A program made the translations under genes and the position numbers. A DNA stretch of 64,000 nt, taken from Ochotona curzoniae (lineage: Eukaryota > Chordata > Mammalia > Lagomorpha > Ochotonidae). The notes under the pieces were generated by a model, which was not told the DNA's origin, did no database searches, and worked only from the letters and a program-made list of their open reading frames with translations. Where the stretch lies: positions 7,192,001-7,256,000 of the forward strand of contig NW_024467120.1 in assembly GCF_017591425.1 (NCBI RefSeq), read 5' to 3'. Shown here piece by piece: positions 57,208-64,000 of the stretch (positions are counted from its first letter, which is position 1; every line of letters begins with the position of its first letter).

Positions 57208-57304
57208 GAAGGCTCAGGAAGAGAACAAGAAGGTGGTGCTGGCTGGTTGCGTTCCTCAAGCCCAGCCCCGTCAGGACTACCTTAAAGGACTGAGCATCAT
57301 TGGG
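57208..57304 (+). CDS. CDKAL1: CDKAL1 internal coding exon (97 bp), part of the N-terminal methylthiotransferase domain
   Basis: CDKAL1 is a radical-SAM methylthiotransferase that converts t6A to ms2t6A at position 37 of tRNA-Lys(UUU). It is anchored to the ER by a C-terminal segment and is needed for accurate lysine decoding, for example in proinsulin. The exon opens with the last base of a split codon, followed by 32 complete codons starting KAQEENKK and including [16 protein letters not shown], then SIIG. This corresponds to about residues 124-156 of the ~579-residue human protein. The Cys in AGCVPQ (human Cys138) is the third ligand of the [4Fe-4S] cluster in the N-terminal (UPF0004) domain. 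The acceptor is a pyrimidine tract followed by TTTTAG ending at 57207; the donor is GTAAGC from 57305. The exon is in phase 2 at its start and phase 0 at its end. The reading frame is intact, with one conservative change from human (KKVV for KKIV), so this is a functional exon and not a processed copy. It is probably exon 6 in human numbering. Confidence 0.95.
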
Positions 57305-57310
57305 GTAAGC
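57305..57310 (+). promoter_or_regulatory. CDKAL1: 5' splice donor of the CDKAL1 exon
   Basis: GGG|GTAAGC. A consensus-like donor follows the Gly codon, where the human protein also has an exon boundary by my reading (IIG then VQQ). Confidence 0.9.
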
Positions 57311-57905
57311 CTACACAAGATGAGAAGAAAGAAACTTGATGTCGTCAACATATATTAGTTCCCCATTTTATTTCTGGTTTCTGTGTTGCTAATGGGTATG
57401 CTAAGTACACTTTCCATTGTCAGGGCAACTTGGTCATGTCTGTAACTAAACCTTATTGCAAAAGCATCTTCTGAGTTTCCATAAGAAAGAGGAACATGAT
57501 GAAAAGCTTTGCTAGGCAGCTGAGATCCTTCAATAATCGCATCTTTTTCCCATTACCATGTGTTTCCGTATCGTTACAATTCCCCTTTCACCTCGTCCAT
57601 GCAATTTGTACTTGGCACCCCCTAAATGTAGGTACCTGTGGAATGCCCACCTCTCTAACATTCACCCCCATGGGCAGTTCCAGCACAGCCTTGATGTAAC
57701 GCCTTCTTAGACCACTTTGTGGCCTCCTTCCTTGTCTTGTGTCCGGATTCCCTCTTGCTTGTTCAGGACAAAATTGTGTGACTTCACATTTAGCTTTATG
57801 ATTGCTTGAATAAGCTCCACGTCTTTTAGGTGAAAGCTTCGTGAGGGCAGCTTTCAGTCTCTTTTTAGAAACACTCCCCATGTTTCTCCTGTCTTTCTCA
57901 GAATT

Positions 57906-57936
<31 letters not shown>

Positions 57937-59027
57937 ATCAGTGCTTGTTGGCAGTTGCGGTTTTGTCACTGGCATGATTTTCCTGATGCACAGTTTGCTC
58001 TGTGAAGTCGGGAGGTACTCTTTGTTCTCTCACTTAACATTTCTTGTGGCCATCAGTGCTTGCCAAATGCCCTGATATAGTTGATGTTTTTTTCAGCTCC
58101 TGCGCATGGTTCTTAAATTCTGTCTATTGAATCTGTATCCAGTAGTTCATCAATGATTGCCTTTTATGGAATGGGTCATTATATATAAAAATTGTATACC
58201 CATGGAAAAAGTTGATATATGAATGATTGGTGTCTGAGTTGAGTTTAATAGCTTTTCCTTATTTGCTGTATTATTCACAAGTTCTTGTGTTATGTTCTCA
58301 GCATAATAAACTGTTCTGCTGTGAAATCCTTCCCTCACTAGCAAATTTAATAATCTTTGAACAAACATTTCTTCTTTAAACAAATAAAACTTGAATGTTT
58401 GGTAACTTTTGTTTGTTTTCACCATTTGTCTGTTTACACTTTGATTTCTCTTGGTTTGAGGAATGAAATGAATATGGGACTCATGAGCTATCTTCTCATG
58501 TCAGACTTTCTTTTCTCTGTAAACATAATCCTGCTGTGTTGGGGAAATAGGAAGCCAGTTAGGAACTCTGTTTGAGAGATGGAATGTGGCAAATGCTTGG
58601 AGTTCATCTTAGATCTCATCCCAAGGATGTAAGTTCCTGGGATAGCAGAATTTCTTTCTTTAAAAAGCCTCCTGCATATGCTGTGATCATTTCTGAACTC
58701 CTTGGTGCACAGGGGAACAACTAGCACATGCTGAGGCACAGAAAGATTCCTGAAGTGTGAAACAAGGAGGCGGTTGCCGGTGTATTATTCAAGTGTGATA
58801 GTTGTGCTGTTAACAAAGGAACTTTGTTTTTGTTTAATACGGTTTCATTCTGCTAGTCCCATTTAATACTATTAACATTCTAAAGAGTTGTTTTACAGTA
58901 CACTTTGAAAAACAGATAGAATGAAAATTCATAGTTAAATTACAAGAATGCATTTGTTATAATGTTGCTTAATTCCTTAGACTTTTAATCTTGTATTTTC
59001 TAAGAAGTACTCTCAACTATTTCTTTT
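57311..59027. other. Unique intron downstream of the exon
   Basis: Contains the (GT)n tract at 57909-57936; otherwise nothing is recognised. Confidence 0.45.
57909..57936 (+). repeat. (GT)n microsatellite
   Basis: Fourteen GT units. Confidence 0.96.
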
Positions 59028-59340
59028 AAGATTTGTTTATTTTTTATTGCAAAGTCAGATTTATAGAGGAGAGAGAAGATATTCTGTTTGCTGATTCACT
59101 CCCCAAGTTGCCACAATAACAAGGGCTGCATGGATCCAAAGACAGGAGTTGGGAGCTTCTTCTGGGTCTCCCACATGGGTGCAACTTCCCAAGGTTTTGG
59201 GCCATTTTTTACTGCTCTCCGATGCCACAAGTAAGGAGCTGGATTGGAAGTGAAGCAGCTGGGATTAGCACCAGCACTCATTTGGGATACTGGAGCATGC
59301 AAGGTGAGGACGTAAGCCACTAGGCAACCTTGCCAGACCT
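59028..59340 (-). mobile_element. C-SINE, antisense
   Basis: TAAGATTTGTTTATTTTTTATTGC at the left, CTAGGCAACCTTGCCAGACC at the right. Confidence 0.9.
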
Positions 59341-59356
59341 GTCAAAACTGCTTTTT

Positions 59357-59675
59357 AAAAGATGTATTTATTTTTATTGGAAAGGCAGATATATAGTAAG
59401 AAGGAGAGACAGAAAGAATTTCCATCCGTTGGTTCTTTCCGCAAAAGGCTGTAGTGTCTGGAGGTGGTCCAGTCCGAAGCAGTAGCCATGGCCCTCTTCC
59501 AGGTTTCCCATGAGGATGCAGTGTCCTAAAGCTTTGGACTGTCCTCCACTGCTTTCCCAGGCCCTAAGCAGGAAGCTGTAGTCAAAGTAGAACAGCTAGG
59601 GCAAGAACTGGTGCCTCTATGAGATCCTGGTGTTTGGAAGATAAGAATCTAATCATTGAGCTGTTGTGCCAAGCT
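59357..59675 (-). mobile_element. C-SINE, antisense
   Basis: AAAGATGTATTTATTTTTATTGG at the left, GAGCTGTTGTGCCAAGC at the right; 16 bp separates it from the previous antisense copy. Confidence 0.87.
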
Positions 59676-59999
59676 GAGTTAATGCATCCATCTTAAAACC
59701 AAAACAAGATAGAATCAAGACTCAGAAACTTAGCTTAGGTTTCCTACATGAGTGTCAGGGACAGGAATTCTTGAGCCTTTGTATTCTGTCTTCAAGAGTT
59801 TGTGTTAACTGGTAGCTTGGAATTGAGAGGCAAGTGGAACTCACTTTAAAATCCTGTGGTATGGATACAGTACACTGATGTTTTCACTCCTGAACTGAAT
59901 TCCTGCACTTGAGTTTTGTGTATAAATATTAAGTGCATATAATGGGATATTTTGGAAAACATACCTACTAGGACAAAAAATTATCTAGAATTTGATTTC

Positions 60000-60545
60000 A
60001 GAGAAAGAATTTCAAAATACTTTTTATAAAGCTTCTTATCAAGAAGCACATAAAGCAGACGTTCAGTGAATTTAAGGAATATGTCACACTGGAAATTAAT
60101 CAAATGATACCTGATATATCAGAAGTTAAAAATACAGTGGAACAAATTGAAAGTGGAATGGAGAGTTTCCAAAATTGAACGAAGGAGGCAGAAGAAAGAA
60201 TCTCAGAATTGGAAGATATTTCCTGTCACCGGGGGAAAGAAACAAAAAGCTGGAAGCAGAGCTGGATCAGGCCAGAAAAAGTATTCAAGAACTGAGACAC
60301 TGCTAAAAGGCCAAATATAAGAGTTAGGGGAGTCCCAAAAGGAGCAGAAAGATAACCTGGGCTTACAAATGCATATAGGGAAATTTTCCCTTTTTATTTC
60401 ATTAATCTAGAGAAAGAATTGGGAGACAACATCCAGGAGGGGCACAGAACTCCCAACAGGGTTAACCAAGAGCTATTGTCACCACAACACATGATAATCA
60501 AGCTCTCTTTAATTGAACATAAGGAAAAGGTTCTTACACGTTTAC
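60000..60545 (+). mobile_element. LINE-1 ORF1-region fragment, sense
   Basis: GAAGAAAGAATCTCAGAATTGGAAG encodes the ERISELED-type coiled-coil segment of L1 ORF1p. The following GGCCAAATATAAGAGTTAGGGGAGTCCC and CACAACACATGATAATCAAGCTCTC match the conserved ORF1 C-terminal region. Stops and frameshifts disable it. Confidence 0.75.
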
Positions 60546-61265
60546 AGGAATGTTTACAAAACTGCATATTTCGTGTAGATGTTTTGTGCTAACAGCAAGA
60601 ACGGCAGTTGAACTTGGTGTTGATTTATTGGACTTTATATTGTATCTCTGGAAATCTTGCAAATTAATAACACCGGTTGAAATATTTTACAACATGGAGT
60701 TGGCAGGAGAATGTATAATTTCTTATTAAAAAATGTGGGAGACAGATTTTATGTTCCAGCTGTGAGTCCTGCTGGGAAGTGGACATTCCCTTTGGAGAGC
60801 TGAACAGAAATGCGCTTTAACGCAGCTGTCTCCTTAACAACTGTCACTCCCAGATTGTTCTGCAGTGATTTAAACAGCTTTTCCGGCAGATTGCTCTAAT
60901 GCTGAAAAGTTATGGCACAGTGGTTGCTTCAAATGTGAGCCATTGAGTATCTTGAGTATTCAAAATGATTTGAGGAAGACGTGAATCTGGACATATTTCT
61001 GTTATATACCATGTACAAACAGTTGCACTAAGTCACACAGTGTCTCTAACAATGGCCTGGTTCTGGGAAAGCATTCTGTTTGCATTTCTTTACAGCTCCT
61101 GTTTTCCCTTGTTTGACCTTTTGTGATCTGAAAAGTAGTAGGAAAGCGGTAACATTTACATTGAACACCCCCTTCCTGCCTTTCCCTTGCTCGGCCTCAT
61201 GCTTTTCTTTATTAGGGTCCCTTCTGTCTAGTGTGCACGTGTGTGCTTTTCATCCATTGACGTAT
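60546..61265. other. Unique intron; candidate conserved noncoding element (60720-60960)
   Basis: Repeat-free by eye, balanced composition, no coding frame. It may be conserved; needs alignment. Confidence 0.4.
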
Positions 61266-61269
61266 TACA

Positions 61270-61515
61270 GTGCAGGGCAACGTAGTGCTTAAGACTGAGG
61301 GGCTGGATGGTGCATGCTTGCACCCTACATTGCCAGTTCGTGGCTGATTCACGTTGTGCAACTGGCTCAGCTTCTTTGTACCTTAGCTTTTGTAAAATAT
61401 GTTAAGTAGTGATAATGGTAGAACCTGACCAGGTTGGGAAGAGTGACATCAGTTAATACATGTAATGTACTTAGCGTGCTGCCTGGCATATGGTGTGCTC
61501 TGTTGGTTATTATGG
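61270..61515 (+). mobile_element. MIR, nearly full length
   Basis: GCAACGTAGTGCTTAAGACTGAGGGGCTGGA, TTGTGCAACTGGCTCAGC, TTAGCTTTTGTAAAATATG and GTACTTAGCGTGCTGCCTGGCATATGG follow the MIR consensus order. Confidence 0.75.
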
Positions 61516-61544
61516 CTTTCTCCTGGATTCACTTAATGGTAGAA

Positions 61545-61640
61545 TCAACTTTGAGAGCGACTTTGTGCCTGGAACGAAACTATCTGGTGGAGATACTGAG
61601 CTGATCAAGACATGTCTTTCTGCTAATGACTGTGAAATCT
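61545..61640 (+). mobile_element. LINE-2 fragment
   Basis: GTGCCTGGAACGAAACTATC, GGAGATACTGAGCTGATCAAGACATGTC resembles the L2 end block. Confidence 0.5.
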
Positions 61641-61754
61641 GATGAGAGGCACAGAATGGCATTGAACGCATGGTTATGGGCACAGAGAGGGCTGTTCGCT
61701 CCTTGACTTGCTTTCAAGGGTGAGCAGTGGTTTGCGGAGTGGAGAAAGGAGGAA

Positions 61755-62080
61755 GGCTTTCATGCAATCTCATCTCAAATCCTTGAATACGCTGGGATCC
61801 CATATGGGCATTGGTTCTAGTCCCGGCGGCCCTGCTTCCCATCCAGTTCCTTGCCTGTGCCCTGGGCAAGCAGTTGAGGATGGCCCAAAGCCTTGGGACT
61901 CTGTACCTGCATGGGAGACCCGGAAGAAGCTCCTGGCTCCTGGCCTCAGATTGGTTCAGCTCCAGCCGTTGTAGCCACTTGGGCAGTGAACCATCAGATG
62001 GAAAATCTTCCTGTCTCTCCTCCTCTCTTTATTTGCTTTTCCAATAAAAATAACAAACAAATGTTTAAAAAAAAAAAAAA
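61755..62080 (+). mobile_element. C-SINE, sense, head degraded
   Basis: GGGATCCCATATGGGCATTGG, CTGGGCAAGCAGTTGAGGATGGCC, CCAATAAAAATAACAAACAAATG, then a poly-A run. Confidence 0.9.
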
Positions 62081-62082
62081 AA

Positions 62083-62395
62083 CTAAGGGCCTGTGTGCAT
62101 TTGGGCACCTGGAAAGGAGAAGGATCACCAAGAAGCAGTGGAAGAGGCAGTCTGGAGGAGGAGGAGGAGGAATGGCCTGAGGCGTTCAGATGAGTGATAC
62201 CACAGTTGTGAGGATGTAGGAACGAGGTTCTCCCTCAAGGAAATGAGGTCAGGATTGATAGGAGTGTGTGGAAGCTTTGAGGGGCGGGTGGGGTAGGTCA
62301 TAACTGCATGGAAAGAGGAAGGCAATAGTAGCATAATACAGTGATGGACACTCTGTGCGCTCTATTTGTTGTGTATATTGATATTAATCATTTTA
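62083..62395. other. Unique intron, nothing recognised
   Basis: Purine-rich (GGA)n-like stretch at 62153-62172; no other feature. Confidence 0.45.
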
Positions 62396-62526
62396 AAGAA
62401 TTTATTTGAAAGATAATTAGAGAACGAGGGATAGAAAAACACACACATGGACACATTCACAGAAAATACTTCCATCTACATGTTCACTTCGAAAATGGCT
62501 GGAAGGGCTGGGCCAGGCCAGGAGTT

Positions 62527-62607
<81 letters not shown>

Positions 62608-62617
62608 TGACTGAGAT

Positions 62618-62677
<60 letters not shown>

Positions 62678-62751
62678 TTGACTGAGATCCAAGCATCCGA
62701 GACATCTCTTGCTGCCTTTCACAGTGAGCAGAATTGGGAGCAGTGTTAGAT
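62396..62751 (-). mobile_element. Old C-SINE, antisense, disrupted by two (GT)n expansions
   Basis: AAGAATTTATTTGAAAGATAATTAG at the left, GGCTGGAAGGGCTGGGCCAGGCCAGG before the first (GT)n, and CAAGCATCCGAGACATCTCTTGCTGCC after the second follow old-subfamily order, so the simple repeats arose inside the SINE. Confidence 0.65.
62529..62676 (+). repeat. Compound (GT)n: two tracts with duplicated flank
   Basis: (GT)39 at 62529-62606, then CTGACTGAGATCC, a second tract to 62676, then CTTGACTGAGATCC. The flank TGACTGAGATCC occurs after each tract, implying a segmental duplication of repeat plus flank. Confidence 0.95.
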
Positions 62752-62762
62752 GTTGAACCCCA

Positions 62763-63076
62763 GGGCCCAGGGCCCTGTGCAGTAGCCTAGTGGCTAAAGT
62801 TCCCACTTTCTACATGCTGGGATGCCATATGGGTGCTAGTTCATGTCCTGGCTCCATTTACTTCAGTTCCCTGTTTGTGGCCTGGGAAAACAAGATGGTT
62901 GGTCCAAAACCTTGGGACCCAGAGGAGGATCCTGGCTCCTACTCCAGGCTTCAGATCAGTTCATCTCCATCGTTGTGACCACTTGGGGAGTGAAACAGCA
63001 GATGGAAAGTCTTTCTCTGTCTCTCCTTCTCTCTGTAAATCTGGCTTTCCAATAACAATTTTTTTTTTTTTTTAAA
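62763..63076 (+). mobile_element. C-SINE, sense, with near-perfect target-site duplication
   Basis: Head GGGCCCTGTGCAGTAGCCTAG; GTTGAACCCCA at 62752-62762 and GTTGAACTCCA at 63077-63087 differ by one base. The tail is a T run after CCAATAACAA. Confidence 0.9.
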
Positions 63077-63139
63077 GTTGAACTCCAGCTATGGACGCGT
63101 ATGTTCCTTGAAGTGTCTTGATGGGCTTGCCTACTTGTT

Positions 63140-63440
63140 TCCCCTAGATTTGTATATTAAATATGCAAGTGTATTTATTAAATCTACTTGAGGCTTGCAA
63201 CATGATGTTTTGGGATATATGAAGGTATCAAAATGGTTACTGTACTAAAGCATACTAATGCATTTATCTCACATAGTTACTTCAGGTGACAAGAACAGCT
63301 GCATGTACTTACCATATGTTCCCAGCACAGCACCGTTTCACTAACTGTGGTCCTATGCATCGTTCATCTCATTTTTTGTCACGTATTTGCTGAACGTTGT
63401 TTCCTTTCCCCTACATCTTCTCTTCCTGCCAACACTATTT
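63140..63440 (+). mobile_element. Ancient L1 3' UTR fragment
   Basis: GATGTTTTGGGATATATGAAGG, AAAATGGTTACTGTACTAAAGC and TTTATCTCACATAGTTACTT, then GTGACAAGAACAGC, match the motif order of old L1 3' UTRs. Confidence 0.7.
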
Positions 63441-64000
63441 TAGTCTTTCCCTATATATTCGATCTTAACAAAATATGATTGACCACTTAAGTGAGGGCAT
63501 ACTATAATTTCCCCATTTATTACTATTTAATGATACAATTCCATAGACTCTGGGATTTCCCTGGATCCTTCCTCAAAGTCCCTATCCCCACACACTGGTT
63601 TCCGCTGTAATTATTATAGCATAGTTCTTCGTGAAGTTATAAGTCCATCATTGCAGACATGGACAATGGCAGAGTGTGCAGCATCCTATTGTCAAGATAC
63701 AGTAAACAGTTTCATTGGGAGTCCATCTTTGGAGGTAGAGATGCATAGTGCATTGTATCTTCACATTTGGACTTGACAGTCTGCATTACACAGTTACTAT
63801 ACAACCCCTTAAATGAAAAACCACAATACAAAATCAAGAACAGGGTTAATACAACATTCAGGGTTAATACAAATGGGTGGTAATTTGGTTCTGTCGTTTT
63901 AGCAATGGGTTGTTCATTGATTTAGTCTTCTGTTTTACTGGGATATTCTTCTCATTTGCCTATGGTTTTGGTGGCTGCTATTCCTTTTTTTCTGTCAAGA
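63441..64000. repeat. Lagomorph interspersed repeat, probably L1-related, continuing past the window
   Basis: CCCTATATATTCGATCTTAACAAAAT, AACAGTTTCATTGGGAGTCCATCTTTGG and AACAGGGTTAATACAAC resemble a recurrent lagomorph sequence; a related segment occurs at 21868-21895. CAGGGTTAATACAA is tandemly duplicated around 63842-63872. Confidence 0.45.

Larger units (their letters stand above)
1..64000 (+). other. CDKAL1: Interior of the CDKAL1 transcription unit (two partial introns and one exon)
   Basis: The only recognisable coding exon (57208-57304, + strand) belongs to CDKAL1, so the window lies inside that gene and is transcribed left to right. Neither promoter nor 3' end is visible. Human CDKAL1 has very long introns (known), which fits 57 kb of upstream sequence without another exon that I could recognise. 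The exact exon numbering is inferred from human gene structure. Confidence 0.85.
57305..64000 (+). other. CDKAL1: CDKAL1 intron downstream of the recognised exon (partial)
   Basis: It begins with a GTAAGC donor. The next exon should start with codons for VQQIDRVVEVVEE, which I do not see in the remaining 6.7 kb. The contents are a (GT)n tract, unique sequence, two antisense SINEs, an L1 ORF1 fragment, MIR and L2 remnants, a SINE with expanded (GT)n, and L1-like sequence at the end. Confidence 0.8.

Noticed and set aside
60000..60545. Coiled-coil protein gene
   Set aside because: The ERISELED-type segment belongs to a disabled L1 ORF1, with stops and frameshifts.
62529..62676. CRISPR-like or satellite array
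   Set aside because: It is a dinucleotide repeat with a duplicated flank, not repeats with unique spacers.
62417..62806. Thr-His repeat protein frames
   Set aside because: Direct translation of (CA)n; not a gene.

Overview
This window is vertebrate, specifically lagomorph, nuclear DNA, and it is almost entirely intron. About fifty copies of the lagomorph tRNA-derived C-SINE are present. Their head reads GGCCCGGCGCGGTGGC, the middle has the CCCATATGGG box and the tail reads CCAATAAA(N)ATAAATCTTT. The variant of the young copies resembles the pika (Ochotona) form more than the rabbit form. That species call is inference. No bacterial-style gene density, operon or mobile defence system is present, and nearly all long open frames lie in SINE, LINE or simple-repeat sequence.

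One genuine protein-coding exon is recognisable, at 57208-57304 on the + strand. Its 32 complete codons match CDKAL1, the tRNA methylthiotransferase that makes ms2t6A37, including the third cysteine ligand of the N-terminal iron-sulfur domain. It has a pyrimidine-rich AG acceptor and a GTAAGC donor. The window is therefore an internal part of CDKAL1 transcribed left to right: at least 57.2 kb of the upstream intron, one 97-bp exon, and at least 6.7 kb of the next intron. In human numbering this is probably intron 5, exon 6 and intron 6. The human upstream intron carries the well-known type 2 diabetes association signal.

Layout. 1-7.6 kb: unique intron with two SINEs, ancient LINE fragments and a first GC-rich degenerate repeat block (5.2-5.8 kb). 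7.6-16.1 kb: a long antisense L1-derived block carrying five SINEs and a Tigger-like DNA transposon, ending in a second, larger GC-rich degenerate tandem block (14.2-16.0 kb). 16-40 kb: unique AT-rich intron with scattered SINEs, L2, a second Tigger-like element split by a SINE, and a perfect 14-bp hairpin. 40-43.3 kb: a second antisense L1 with two nested SINEs. 43.3-57.2 kb: unique sequence, SINE clusters, MITEs, MIR and hAT-like remnants, leading to the exon. 57.3-64 kb: next intron with (GT)n arrays, a sense L1 ORF1 fragment, MIR/L2, SINEs and L1-like sequence at the right end.

Several young SINEs have exact target-site duplications, and many insertions are nested, so relative ages can be read directly. 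By my count SINEs are antisense to CDKAL1 about 34 to 15. Some long repeat-free stretches look unusually information-rich and are listed as candidate conserved noncoding elements; these are unproven without alignment. I found no previously undescribed coding system.
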